Made by a program: the position numbers and the translations under genes. Positions 26,824 through 35,565 of a stretch of DNA of 64,000 nt are shown in pieces. The stretch's first letter is position 1, and every line of letters starts with the position of its first letter. Under the pieces are notes generated by a model, which saw nothing but the letters and a program-made list of their open reading frames with translations, had not been told where the DNA came from and did not search any database. Origin of the DNA: Aliiroseovarius marinus (GTDB lineage: Bacteria > Pseudomonadota > Alphaproteobacteria > Rhodobacterales > Rhodobacteraceae); assembly GCF_004360145.1 (NCBI RefSeq), contig NZ_ML178712.1, positions 600,179-664,178 of the forward strand, in the 5' to 3' direction.

Positions 26824-27753
26824 TCAGGTCCTTTCTGACAGAGCATGCACATCGCCGCGCTTTGCATCGCCCAGATAAAGGCCAAAGCTGCGGGTGCGGA
26901 ATTCAAGGGCAAACCGCGCCATCATGTCGGCGATGGCGGGGGTGGTGTAAGTAAGGGTCGGAAGGTCGGCGACGGGAATGGCCTGAAGGGGCGCGTCCAC
27001 TTGCACGTCGTCGCTGGTGCCAAGGAAATAGGCGAAGTGCTGGCCACGGCTGGCGTCGTCATAGACCGAGTACGCCGGTCCCAACCGCGCCGAAATCCCG
27101 CGTGTAGCCAGATCGTCCTGCAGCCCTTGCCGCAACTGCCCACGGTCCGAACGCTCGATCTGCGGCAGGCGGTATCCGTCGGGCGTCTGCTCCAGCAGCA
27201 CCGCATCGCCGACCGAGATGATGGCCCCGCAAATCGCGCGGCCTTCTGTCTGTTCCAACGCGGCGCGTTCCAGCCCGAGGCTGAAATACTGCCCGCCCGC
27301 ATAGCCAAGGCCGGGGCCCTCGGACTGGGCAAAATCCGTCACCTTTCCGATCAGGATCTGGTGGTCGCCTGCGGGCAGGGATTTCCACGTGGCGCAGGAA
27401 AACTGCGCAATCGCGCCGTCGATCAGGGGGATGCCATTGGCGTCGTCGCGATGGCTGACTTGGGCAAAGCGGTCGCCCTTGAAGCTGGCGAAGGTGTTGG
27501 ACACGTCTTCCTGCCCCTCGGCCAGAATGTTCACGGCAAAATGCATGCTGCTTGCGAAAGCATCGAAGGATGACAGGAACTTGCCGGGGCAGACGAGCAG
27601 CAGGGGCGGGTCCATCGACACCGATGAAAACGAGTTCGCGGTGAAGCCGAAGGGCGCGCCATCGGGCGTACGCGTCGTGACCACGGTGACGCCGGTCATG
27701 AAACGGCCAAAGGCCTGGCGCAGGGCGCGGGGATCAAACTCGGTCATGGCCAA
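26824..27753 (-). CDS. Flavin reductase with a C-terminal extension (monooxygenase partner)
   Basis: A 309-residue protein. Residues 1-160 are an NAD(P)H:flavin reductase domain (GVTVVTTRTPDGAPFGFTANSF, then the GDHQILIGKV strand). Residues 165-309 form an extra domain I cannot name, beyond the usual size of about 170 for stand-alone reductases. Two-component monooxygenase reductases with C-terminal regulatory domains are known. It supplies reduced FMN to the LLM oxygenase encoded next. The start is 27753 or, two codons in, 27747; the second avoids overlap with the hydrolase stop. Confidence 0.83.
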   Translation of the reverse strand: MAMTEFDPRALRQAFGRFMTGVTVVTTRTPDGAPFGFTANSFSSVSMDPPLLLVCPGKFLSSFDAFASSMHFAVNILAEGQEDVSNTFASFKGDRFAQVSHRDDANGIPLIDGAIAQFSCATWKSLPAGDHQILIGKVTDFAQSEGPGLGYAGGQYFSLGLERAALEQTEGRAICGAIISVGDAVLLEQTPDGYRLPQIERSDRGQLRQGLQDDLATRGISARLGPAYSVYDDASRGQHFAYFLGTSDDVQVDAPLQAIPVADLPTLTYTTPAIADMMARFALEFRTRSFGLYLGDAKRGDVHALSERT

Positions 27754-28523
27754 AGCTCCTTTGCGAAGTCCTGAAGGGCCGCGTTCACGTCAGCGGCATG
27801 GGTCATCGGCATCATGTGCGCGGCGCCCTCTACGATCAGCGCGCGACCTTTCGGGGCCAGTGCGGCCATGGCTTGTGACATGGCGGGGGTTGAGTTCGGC
27901 TCGTCCGCGCCGGTCATGAACAGGGCGGGGCAGTGCAGGGTGTTCAGGGCATCCGTGCCCGGCCCGTCCTGATGGGCGAAGATCGTGTAGGCGGCTTTGT
28001 AGCCCGCCGGGTTCACCTCGCTCAGCCACGTGTGGCAAGCGTCCCGCTCGGGCGAGGCGTCGGTGCCAAACCACCGCTCCAACGTGCCCGAGGGGTCCGC
28101 CATGCTGACCCCATCCAAACTGGCCGCGCGGGCCTGCACCGCGTCCGAGGCGTCAGGGCGGCGGCGGAAGATGGCGTTCAGGGCCACAACGCCTTGCACC
28201 TTTTCAGGATGCCGGATCGCCATGTCCAACGCGATCATCGCGCCCATAGAATGCCCGACCACCATCACCGGCCTGTCGATCCCGGCAGCGATGGCGTCGG
28301 TGTAATCGGACAGGCTCAGATCGCCCGCGGGCAGGGTACTGTCCCCATGTCCCGGCATGTCCACGGCCACCACGTGATAGTGCGGCGACAGCGCGTCCAG
28401 TTGCGCGCCCCATGCCTCGGCCCGCAGGCCGACGCCGTGGATGAACAGAATGGTCGCCCCCTGCCCAGCGGTGATCGCGGACAGGGTGGCGTGATCAGAC
28501 CGCGGCCGGGTTGTCCAGGTCAT
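27744..28523 (-). CDS. Alpha/beta hydrolase
   Basis: A 259-residue alpha/beta-hydrolase. The oxyanion-hole loop is HGVG near 29-32, the nucleophile elbow GHSMGAM carries Ser92, and the C-terminal histidine lies in EGAAHMM. It overlaps the DUF1185 gene by 29 bp and the reductase gene by up to 10 bp, so it is tightly coupled. By analogy with TgnD it would hydrolyse the N-formyl/enamide product of ring cleavage. RutD-like roles are an alternative, but no RutB-type amidohydrolase is present. Confidence 0.85.
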   Translation of the reverse strand: MTWTTRPRSDHATLSAITAGQGATILFIHGVGLRAEAWGAQLDALSPHYHVVAVDMPGHGDSTLPAGDLSLSDYTDAIAAGIDRPVMVVGHSMGAMIALDMAIRHPEKVQGVVALNAIFRRRPDASDAVQARAASLDGVSMADPSGTLERWFGTDASPERDACHTWLSEVNPAGYKAAYTIFAHQDGPGTDALNTLHCPALFMTGADEPNSTPAMSQAMAALAPKGRALIVEGAAHMMPMTHAADVNAALQDFAKELWP

Positions 28524-29094
28524 GGCCCAGATCCTTCAGGTCCTGATAGCGGTCGCCGATGCGGTGATGGGGACGTCCGGTGGTGGCTGCCCCCAGCACC
28601 ACGACGATCTCGTCCGCGCGCGGCGCATCTGGGATCGCGAACTGCAAGGTCAGGTAATGCGAGCGGCGCCCCGCGTCGTTCTTGTCCATCAACGGCACCA
28701 TGATCGGCGCGTTCGCAGGCCCACGGGTGTTGGTGAACGCCAGATAGGATTTCGCGCCCACGGCCTCGCGATAGAAATTACCGAACCGCAGGGTGTGGAT
28801 CAGTCCCGAGGCATGCTCGACCTCGCCATCCAGACCGACGACGGCGGCTTTGCCATAGGCCTCGATCGCGTCACCGCTTCCGGCCAACGCAATCATGCGT
28901 TCGGTCATCATCTCGCCCAGCACGGGACCAAAGGCGTGGATCTCGGGCTTCAGGTCTTCGACAAAGCGCCCGGCCCACGGGTTCTTGACCACGGCGGCCA
29001 CGGCGAACATGCGCCACGGGGTGTCGGCGGGCTTGAACCCCTCGATCAGAACCTCTTCGTCATAGGTTACGATTTTGCGGATTTCGGGCGTCAT
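28495..29094 (-). CDS. DUF1185 / amino acid synthesis family protein
   Basis: A 199-residue member of the DUF1185 (AA_synth) family, named after an old link to amino acid production; I know of no established reaction. Conserved-looking stretches are GFKPADTPWRMFAVAAV near 19, SYLAFTNTRGP near 118, and the C-terminal RPHHRIGDRYQDL. It is the first gene of the operon, 106 bp from the divergent LysR gene. A role as isomerase or accessory hydrolase in the pathway would be consistent with the gene order but is a guess. Confidence 0.78.
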   Translation of the reverse strand: MTPEIRKIVTYDEEVLIEGFKPADTPWRMFAVAAVVKNPWAGRFVEDLKPEIHAFGPVLGEMMTERMIALAGSGDAIEAYGKAAVVGLDGEVEHASGLIHTLRFGNFYREAVGAKSYLAFTNTRGPANAPIMVPLMDKNDAGRRSHYLTLQFAIPDAPRADEIVVVLGAATTGRPHHRIGDRYQDLKDLGHDLDNPAAV

Positions 29095-29200
29095 TTGGGT
29101 CTCCTATTCGCTGGCCGACATCATCGGAACGCCCTGATATTTTGACAAATGATAGATTTGCTGGCTTAGGTATTAAAAAGACTAATGGCTGGTTTGACCC
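29095..29200. promoter_or_regulatory. Divergent LysR/operon control region
   Basis: The 106 bp between the DUF1185 gene and lysR contains a TTGACA hexamer at 29142-29147 on the plus strand and an interrupted dyad TTAG (29166-29169) with CTAA (29182-29185), a possible LysR-type binding site in the usual divergent arrangement. A matching -10 is not clear. Confidence 0.45.
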
Positions 29201-30058
29201 ATGAAGAAATCGCTTCCCCCGCTGACATGGTTTCGCGCCTTTGAAGCCGCCGCCCGGCATCTTAGTTTCACCGCTGCGGGGGATGAGATTGGGCTGACCC
29301 AATCGGCGGTCAGCCAGCAGGTGAAAGCATTGGAATCGCGGCTGCGCGTGTCGCTGTTCACCCGCCATGCACGCGGGTTGTCCCTGACCGATGACGGGCG
29401 TAAATTGCTGCCGCAGGTGGGTGCCGCGCTGGGCACCCTTGCCGCCGCGACCGAGGTGTTCGACGCGGGCCCGACCCAGAACCTGTTGACCATCGCGACC
29501 TCGGTCAGCGTCGCGCAATGGATCATTGCCCCGCATCTGCAGAGCTTCACCCGAACGCATCCGAATGTCCGCGTGCGGTTCCTCAGCGCGATCTGGCCAG
29601 ACGAATTCAACGCCTCGCGCGCGGATGTGGAAATCCGCTTTGGGTCCGCCAAACAGGTCGGCAAGAATGCCGAGTTACTGACGCCGGACGGGCTGGTTGC
29701 AATGAAATCTCCGACTCTTTCCGGTGCGCTGGAAGACTTGCCATTGATCGAGGCTGTCGGCACCTCGGGCGGGTGGAAAAGCTGGTCAGAGCAGATCGGC
29801 GGGCGATGTGAACCGACGCTGTTCGCGGACTCATTCGGCATGGCCCTGCACCTTGCGGCGGAAGGAAATGGCGTGGCGCTGGTCAGCGAGCTGTTGATCC
29901 AAAATGCGCTGCACACGGGCCAGTTGACCCGCGCCCACCCGGCCTCGATCCCCAGCAACGAAGGCTATTACCTGTCGGTCAATGACCAGAACCCCGCCGC
30001 GGTCGATTTCCGCGCGTGGCTGCTGGATGTGCTGTCGAACGCGGCGGATCAAGCCTAG
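29201..30058 (+). CDS. LysR-family transcriptional regulator of the ring-cleavage operon
   Basis: A 285-residue LysR regulator with an N-terminal helix-turn-helix (LTWFRAFEAAARHLSFTAAG, then LTQSAVSQQVKALESRL) and an effector domain. The classic divergent position relative to the five-gene operon makes it the likely activator, matching TgnR or HomR in gene layout. Its TAG stop overlaps, within a CCTAGG palindrome, the stop codon of the convergent transporter gene. Confidence 0.88.
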   Translation: MKKSLPPLTWFRAFEAAARHLSFTAAGDEIGLTQSAVSQQVKALESRLRVSLFTRHARGLSLTDDGRKLLPQVGAALGTLAAATEVFDAGPTQNLLTIATSVSVAQWIIAPHLQSFTRTHPNVRVRFLSAIWPDEFNASRADVEIRFGSAKQVGKNAELLTPDGLVAMKSPTLSGALEDLPLIEAVGTSGGWKSWSEQIGGRCEPTLFADSFGMALHLAAEGNGVALVSELLIQNALHTGQLTRAHPASIPSNEGYYLSVNDQNPAAVDFRAWLLDVLSNAADQA

Positions 30059-30984
30059 GAATAGGACGGATGTATCGCGCCCCCGCGTGCCAGTATCCCA
30101 GCCAGCGCTAGACCCGACACCGCGTGCCAGATCCCCCAAAACGCCGCGACCACGGCCATCCCGCCCAGCCCGCTAAAGAACCCGAAGATCAGGATCAGCC
30201 CAAGGCCGGAGTTCTGGATGCCGGTTTCGATCATGATGGCGCGGCGATCAAAGGCGGACAGTCCGGCCAGCGTGGCGACAGCAAACCCGGCCCCCAGTGC
30301 AAGGGCATTGTGGGCGATGACAAGGGCGGCGACGGCCTCGGCATACTCCAAGAACAACGCCCAGTTCGCGGCCAGCGCCAGCACCACGAAGGCGATGAAA
30401 ATCCCCATCGACAGATACTGAAGCGGTGTGCGCAGTCGGCGCGTAATGTCGGGCCGCTTGGCGTTCAGGATCACCCCAAGGCACAAGGGCAGCACCAGCA
30501 TGACGCCCACGGTGATCGCCACCGACACCGGATCAATCGAGGTCTGCCGGAGGATCGCCCGCGTCGGTTCATAGAGGCTGCCCCAGAACGCGATGTTGAT
30601 CGGCGTCAGCAGGATCGCAAAGATCGTCGCAAAGGCGGTCATCGACACGGAAAGCGCTGCGTTCCCGCCTGCCCGATGGGTGATGAAGTTCGAGATATTG
30701 CCCCCCGGACAGGCCGCCACCAGCATCAAGCCCAAGGCAATCGACGGGCGCGGGGTGGTCGCCAGAACCAGACAGAAAGTCAGTGCAGGCAGCACAAGGA
30801 ATTGCGATGCCAACCCGGTCAGCAGGGGCTTTGGATCCCGTGCCAGCTTCTTGAAATCACTGGGTTTCAGGTCAATCGCGATCGAGAACATGACGATCGC
30901 AAGCACGGCGTTCAGGATCTGCAGGCTTGTGGGCGAGAAGTTCAGCATCACCTCGTCAATGCCAGCTTGTGCTGGTGTACTCAT
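30055..30984 (-). CDS. Bile acid:sodium symporter family (BASS) transporter
   Basis: A 309-residue polytopic membrane protein with about nine hydrophobic helices. The family motifs are the CPGGNISNF segment near 89-97 and GIQNSGLGL near 253-261, both part of the sodium and substrate site. Members carry organic anions, including pyruvate, pantoate and sulfonates. The start at 30984 is preceded by GGGGGAC; the longer frame to 31173 overlaps the divergent acyltransferase. It converges on the LysR gene of the ring-cleavage operon, so an anionic or zwitterionic substrate of that pathway is one candidate. Confidence 0.85.
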   Translation of the reverse strand: MSTPAQAGIDEVMLNFSPTSLQILNAVLAIVMFSIAIDLKPSDFKKLARDPKPLLTGLASQFLVLPALTFCLVLATTPRPSIALGLMLVAACPGGNISNFITHRAGGNAALSVSMTAFATIFAILLTPINIAFWGSLYEPTRAILRQTSIDPVSVAITVGVMLVLPLCLGVILNAKRPDITRRLRTPLQYLSMGIFIAFVVLALAANWALFLEYAEAVAALVIAHNALALGAGFAVATLAGLSAFDRRAIMIETGIQNSGLGLILIFGFFSGLGGMAVVAAFWGIWHAVSGLALAGILARGGAIHPSYS

Positions 30985-31172
30985 GCTGCGTCCCCCGTCC
31001 CTTATTTGCCGTCTCGGCCTGTAACCGATTGGCGACAGGTCAAGTTTTGAACACCCACCACCCTTTGGGCAAGCAATAAACGAATTGACCGCGGGGGCGG
31101 TGGGATTGCAGTCTTGGATTTCCACTTCCATGCGCCGAGCCGATTTTGCCCCGACAGAAGACTGAAAACCCA

Positions 31173-32024
31173 ATGGACGAGCTGTTGCGCGCGCGCCTTC
31201 GGCTGACCGAGCGTGCGCATTTCCGGCTGAAGGGTTTGCGCCTTCTGATGGGGTCCGTCGATCTGTTCAGTCGCACCCTGACGGGGCAGGCCTTCTTTGC
31301 GCTGCGCGAAACGGAACAGGTGTTGCGAGACCTCGATGGCCGCACAGGCCCGGATCTGGTGAAGGCGCTTTTAGAGATGCAGGGTGGCACCCAGATCACC
31401 ACACATGGGATTGAAAACATCCCCACCCAAGGCGCGGTGATCATTGGGGCCACGCATCCCGTTGGGACGTTCGATTTCATCTCGCACGCGGGTGCGTTGC
31501 TGGATCACCGGCCCGATCTGAAAGTCGTCGCCAACCGCGAGGCGCAGCGGTTTCTGGGCGCCGAGCGCATCGTTGCGGTGGACCTTGACCGGTCGGACAA
31601 GGTGCTGGGCGCGCGGCAGACCCGGGCCGACATGCAGGCGCATCTGGAAGAAGGTGGCGCTCTGCTGGTCTTCGGATCTGGACGCGTGGCGGATATGGCC
31701 AAGGGGCTGCTGGTCGAACCCCCGTGGCGCACCGGCATCACCCGTGTGTCTGCGGAAACGGGCGCCCCGATCGTGCCCGCATCTGCCGATCTTCGAAACT
31801 CGCGCCATTACTACCGCACCCGAAAGCTCGCCCGCATTCTAAGCGGCAACAACGAATATATCGGCCGCGAGGTCGCCTCGCTGCGCTATGTGTCAGAGCT
31901 GCTGGCGAAACTGGGTGGTAGCTATGAGGTCCGCTATGGCTCCGTCCAACCGCCTGGATCAACGCCGGAAGCGCTGCAAGCGCTGGCGGAAGAGTTGATT
32001 CCGGGACTGTATCGACCTGACTAA
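31173..32024 (+). CDS. Lysophospholipid acyltransferase family protein (PlsC-like)
   Basis: A 283-residue acyltransferase. The catalytic motif is HPVGTFD near residue 94, the His-x5-Asp variant seen in the NHPxGxxD subgroup instead of the usual His-x4-Asp. A second block is VFGSGRVADM near 165-174. It should acylate a lysophospholipid or an amino-lipid precursor at the inner membrane. The ATG at 31173 is chosen over a TTG at 31146; neither has a strong Shine-Dalgarno sequence, so the start is uncertain. Confidence 0.72.
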   Translation: MDELLRARLRLTERAHFRLKGLRLLMGSVDLFSRTLTGQAFFALRETEQVLRDLDGRTGPDLVKALLEMQGGTQITTHGIENIPTQGAVIIGATHPVGTFDFISHAGALLDHRPDLKVVANREAQRFLGAERIVAVDLDRSDKVLGARQTRADMQAHLEEGGALLVFGSGRVADMAKGLLVEPPWRTGITRVSAETGAPIVPASADLRNSRHYYRTRKLARILSGNNEYIGREVASLRYVSELLAKLGGSYEVRYGSVQPPGSTPEALQALAEELIPGLYRPD

Positions 32025-32089
32025 GGGCAGGATACAGGGCACAAAGTCAGTCTAGCCCAGCTCGAAACGATGGTTTTTTGATAATCGCA

Positions 32090-32166
32090 TGGTGACCCCG
32101 GCAGGATTCGAACCTGCAACCTGCCCCTTAGGAGGGGGCTGCTCTATCCAGTTGAGCCACGGGGCC
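32090..32166 (-). tRNA. tRNA-Arg (anticodon CCU)
   Basis: Read on the minus strand from 32166, this is a complete cloverleaf. The acceptor GGCCCCG pairs with CGGGGTC (one G-T wobble). The anticodon stem GCCCC/GGGGC carries the loop CTCCTAA with anticodon CCT, reading AGG, and the T-arm is GCAGGTTCGAATCCTGC. The discriminator base is A and CCA is encoded. Confidence 0.97.
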
Positions 32167-32202
32167 GTTTGCGCAGGAAATAGGCAAGCGGTTCGGGCTT
32201 GT

Positions 32203-33243
32203 CTAGCGGCGTTTCAGGGTCTCGCCGGCTTCGATCTTCGGGGAAAGCTCGATCCGTTCGCCCCCGCCGGTGTCACCGGCTTCGGTGCTGCGGTCCGCGA
32301 TGATCTGGGCCGCGGCACGGCCGATTTCCTTGCGGCAGGCGTCCATCGTGGCCAGTTGGCGCGGCAGACCGTCCAGAAGCTCGACCCCGTTAAAGCCCGC
32401 AAGGCCGATCTGCCCCGGGACACTGATGCCCTTGTCCAGACAGTACAAAAGCCCGCCCGCGCCGATCATATCGTTGGAGTAATACATGAAATCCAGCTCG
32501 GGCGTGCGTTCCAGCATGACCTCGGTCATCTCGCGACCTTTGGCCAGCGCCGATCCGCCCTCGTAGAATTCGCGATCCGCGATCTCGATCCCTTCTTTGG
32601 CCAGCACCTCGGTGAAGCCTTCAAAGCGCTTACGGGCGCGGTGGTCCAGCGGCATCTTCGTGCCAAGGAAGCCGATGTTCTTGTAGCCCGCTTTCAGAAT
32701 GGCCTTGGCCATCTTGCGGCCCGCGCGACGGTGGGAAATGCCCACGCAGGCGTCGATTGCTTCGCCGTCGGTGTCCATGATCTCGACCACGGGAATGCCA
32801 GCGGCCTTTAGCATCGCCTTGGCGGCGTCAGAATGCTCTAACCCTGCGATAATCACGCCTGAGGGACGCCACGACAGCATCTCGTACAGCACTTTTTCTT
32901 CGCGTTTGGGGTCGTAATTCGTGACGCCCACAACGGGTTGCAACGGGGTTTCGTCTAGGATCTCGTTGATGCCCATCATCACTTCGGGGAAGACCATGTT
33001 GGATAGGGACGGAATGATCACGGCCACAAGGTTCACCCGTTGCGAGGCAAGTGCACCGGCAATCTTGTTGGGCACGTATCCCAACTCTTTCGCGGCTTCC
33101 AATACGCGGTCGCGGGTTGCCTGGCTGACATCGCCCCGATTTCGCAACACCCTGCTGACCGTCATTTCGCTGACGCCCGAGGCTTCAGACACGTCACGAA
33201 GGGTCAATGGGCGGCGGTTCGGGGGGGTCTGTCTGTCTGTCAC
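32203..33243 (-). CDS. LacI-family transcriptional regulator (GntR-of-E.-coli type)
   Basis: A 346-residue LacI/GalR regulator. The helix-turn-helix with hinge helix covers residues 14-68 (TLRDVSEASGVSEMTVSRVL, then NKIAGALASQRV), followed by a sugar-binding-protein-like domain. The pattern, including YEMLSWRPSGVIIAGLEH, is that of gluconate-type repressors. No sugar-acid genes adjoin it in this window, so its targets lie elsewhere. The gene starts 81 bp downstream of the IMPase gene on the same strand and may be transcribed alone. Confidence 0.87.
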   Translation of the reverse strand: MTDRQTPPNRRPLTLRDVSEASGVSEMTVSRVLRNRGDVSQATRDRVLEAAKELGYVPNKIAGALASQRVNLVAVIIPSLSNMVFPEVMMGINEILDETPLQPVVGVTNYDPKREEKVLYEMLSWRPSGVIIAGLEHSDAAKAMLKAAGIPVVEIMDTDGEAIDACVGISHRRAGRKMAKAILKAGYKNIGFLGTKMPLDHRARKRFEGFTEVLAKEGIEIADREFYEGGSALAKGREMTEVMLERTPELDFMYYSNDMIGAGGLLYCLDKGISVPGQIGLAGFNGVELLDGLPRQLATMDACRKEIGRAAAQIIADRSTEAGDTGGGERIELSPKIEAGETLKRR

Positions 33244-33324
33244 TTAGGCATCCTTGAACGTATGAGGGTTGCCGTATGTTAGCGATAGAAAGCCGCTTGG
33301 CAATGCCCCAATTTCAAAGGGATG

Positions 33325-34116
33325 TTAGACTAACGGTTCCGCTAACCGTTTAACCAGCGCGTCCTGCACGGGTGGGGTGCCCGCGACCATGCCGCGCAGC
33401 TGCGGATGCGGGTTGTTGAAGCGCGCCGATCCTTTGACCTGATCGGTCACTCTGCCGCCTGCTTCTTCGACGATCAGCGCCCCTGCAGCAACATCCCATT
33501 CCCACGTGGGCCGCAGTGTCATCATCGCGTCAAATCGACCCTCGCCCACCAGGGATAGGCGATAGGCCAGCGAGCTGCGGAACACGCGCTCGACCGGAGG
33601 AACGTCTCTATTCCGCCAGAAACTGGGGTTCAAGTTGGGCTTTGCCGCCAGAACGGTGGCGCCTTCGATCTGGGTCTTCGGGCTGACCGTCAGGGGGGTG
33701 TCATTCAGGGTCGCGCCTTGCCCGCGCGCGGCGGCATAAAGCTTGCCACGTTCCGGCAAATACACCACGGCGGCTTCGACGATACCGTTGCGCGCCACAG
33801 CCAGCGAATGCGCCCACGTGGTCGAGCCCTCGATGAAGCTGCGTGTGCCGTCGATGGGGTCGACGATGAACACCTGTTCGGCCTCAAGGCGGGCGGGTGT
33901 GTCTTCGGTCTCTTCCGACAGCCAGCCATAGCCGGGGCGGGCACCGGTCAATTCGTTGCGCAACATGCGATCCACGGCCAAATCCGCTTCGGTCACGGGG
34001 CCTTGGCCGCCGGGCTTGTCCCAGCGTTCGGCCGCGCCGTGGAAGAAACCGGACGCGATCTTGCCCGCCGCTTCCGCCGCGTCGATCAGAAGTTTCAGAT
34101 CATCAGTCACCGGCAA
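33325..34116 (-). CDS. Inositol monophosphatase / 3'(2'),5'-bisphosphate nucleotidase family
   Basis: A 263-residue lithium-sensitive-type phosphatase. The metal ligands are Glu68/Glu69 (WLSEET), Asp86 and Asp89 in VDPIDGTRS, and a late Asp in WEWDVAAGAL. It cleaves a phosphate from inositol phosphate, PAP/PAPS or a sugar phosphate; the subfamily is not decided. The start overlaps the end of pmbA by 14 bp, so the two are co-transcribed. Confidence 0.85.
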   Translation of the reverse strand: MPVTDDLKLLIDAAEAAGKIASGFFHGAAERWDKPGGQGPVTEADLAVDRMLRNELTGARPGYGWLSEETEDTPARLEAEQVFIVDPIDGTRSFIEGSTTWAHSLAVARNGIVEAAVVYLPERGKLYAAARGQGATLNDTPLTVSPKTQIEGATVLAAKPNLNPSFWRNRDVPPVERVFRSSLAYRLSLVGEGRFDAMMTLRPTWEWDVAAGALIVEEAGGRVTDQVKGSARFNNPHPQLRGMVAGTPPVQDALVKRLAEPLV

Positions 34117-35449
34117 GGGTCATCCCTTCAACCAGCAAGCTGGGGATCATGCGACTCAGATGCGGCTCCGCGTCGTTCGCCGGAATGATCCGCTTCAGCA
34201 TGTCGCGCAGATTGCCCGCGATGGTGCATTCGTTGACGGGATAGGCAATTTCGCCGTTCTCGATCCAGAAGCCCGACGCGCCGCGCGAATAATCGCCCGT
34301 GTTCGGGTTGATCGTGGACCCGATCATCGAGGTCACCAACAGCCCGGTCCCCATCTGGGCGATTAGGTCATCTTTCGTCAAATTGCCCTGCGTTAGAGCC
34401 ACATTCGAGATTGACGGCGAGGGCGGTGCAGACGTCCCGCGTGACGCGCTGGCGGTGCTTTGCATCCCCAGTTGGCGCGCCGTGGCGATGTCCATCGTCC
34501 AGCCGGTCAGCTGTCCGTTATCGACGATCTTGCGCAGTTGCGTGGGCAGACCTTCGCCGTCAAACGGGCGCGAGCCTGAGATACGTTTGCGGTGCGGATC
34601 CTCGATCAAGTCGATGCCGTTGGGCAACACCTGTTCGCCCAACGCATCCAGCAGCCAGGACGAGCCGCGCGCAATCATTGCGCCGTTCGATGCGCTCAGC
34701 AGATGTCCAATCAAAGACGCCGAGATGCGTTCGTCATAGAGCACCGGATAGGCGCCTGTGGGCGGCTTCTTCGCGCCCAGACGTTCCACGGTGCGGTTAC
34801 CCGCCTTGGTGCCGATCTCTTCCGCGCTCGGCAGATCGGCCTGAAAGATGCGCATTTCGCCGGCATAGTCACGTTCCATCGTCGCGCCTTCGCCGGTGAT
34901 CGCCACGGTCGAGATTGCGCGGTTGGTGCGGCCATAGCCCCCAGAAAACCCGTTCGAGCACGCCAGATGGAACTGATGCCGCCCATAACCTGCCGACGAA
35001 CTGCTGACCTGAGATACGCCGTTGACGGCCAGCGCGGCGGCTTCGGCCTCCAGCGCATCGCGTTCCAGCGCGGCCGGGTCGGGCTCGGCGCTGGGGTCGG
35101 CCATTTCCAAGGCCTCCAAATCCCACTCGCTCGCCAGATCAGCCGGATCGGCCTGTGCAATATGGGGATCTTCGGGGGCTTCCTTAGCCATTGCCACGGC
35201 GCGTTCGGCCATCGCTTCAATGGTTGCCTCGGACACATCCGATGCCGATACACAGGCTTGACGCTGCCCCAGCATCACGCGCAGACCGATATCCACGCCC
35301 TCGGAGCGCTCCGCATGCTCTAGCTTGCCGTTCAGCACGTCAATCGACACCGACGTGCCATCCACCGCCAACGCATCCGCCGCGTCCGCTCCGGCCTTCC
35401 GGGCGGCGTCCAAAAGCTGTTGGGTCAGGCTATCAAGCGATGCGCGCAT
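34103..35449 (-). CDS. pmbA: TldD/PmbA family protein, PmbA type
   Basis: A 448-residue protein of the TldD/PmbA family. In the two-protein complex TldD carries the HExxxH zinc motif and PmbA (TldE) does not; this protein lacks HExxxH, so it is the PmbA partner. C-terminal marks are GSTINPNTGDYSRGASGFWIENGEIAYPV and ECTIAGNL. The complex degrades unfolded peptides and matures some peptide antibiotics. The start at 35449 follows AAAGGA; the frame upstream is not family-like. No tldD is in the window. Confidence 0.9.
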   Translation of the reverse strand: MRASLDSLTQQLLDAARKAGADAADALAVDGTSVSIDVLNGKLEHAERSEGVDIGLRVMLGQRQACVSASDVSEATIEAMAERAVAMAKEAPEDPHIAQADPADLASEWDLEALEMADPSAEPDPAALERDALEAEAAALAVNGVSQVSSSSAGYGRHQFHLACSNGFSGGYGRTNRAISTVAITGEGATMERDYAGEMRIFQADLPSAEEIGTKAGNRTVERLGAKKPPTGAYPVLYDERISASLIGHLLSASNGAMIARGSSWLLDALGEQVLPNGIDLIEDPHRKRISGSRPFDGEGLPTQLRKIVDNGQLTGWTMDIATARQLGMQSTASASRGTSAPPSPSISNVALTQGNLTKDDLIAQMGTGLLVTSMIGSTINPNTGDYSRGASGFWIENGEIAYPVNECTIAGNLRDMLKRIIPANDAEPHLSRMIPSLLVEGMTLAGD

Positions 35450-35565
35450 GGGGCGTCCTTTCAATTGCGTGCCTCTCAGGTAACCCCTGCACCCCGCGCT
35501 CGCAAGATGTGTCTCTGGCATCTGCGTGAATGCTGCGCTAGCATTAAAGGAAGGGAGGGCAGCAT

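Noticed and set aside
25786-28523. Uracil-catabolic Rut operon as an explanation of the LLM/reductase/hydrolase genes
   Set aside because: No RutB amidohydrolase, RutE or RutG transporter is present, while an ALDH and a DUF1185 protein are; the set fits pyridinium ring cleavage better.
32089-32811. Plus-strand frame of 240 codons beginning with a PAGFEPATCPLGG-type peptide
   Set aside because: This is the well-known false peptide from reading through a tRNA gene (here tRNA-Arg on the minus strand); the rest is antisense to the LacI regulator.
33332-33350. Inverted repeat AACGGTT/AACCGTT, possible LacI-type operator
   Set aside because: It lies inside the coding end of the IMPase gene and does not match the CG-centred operators of the LacI family.
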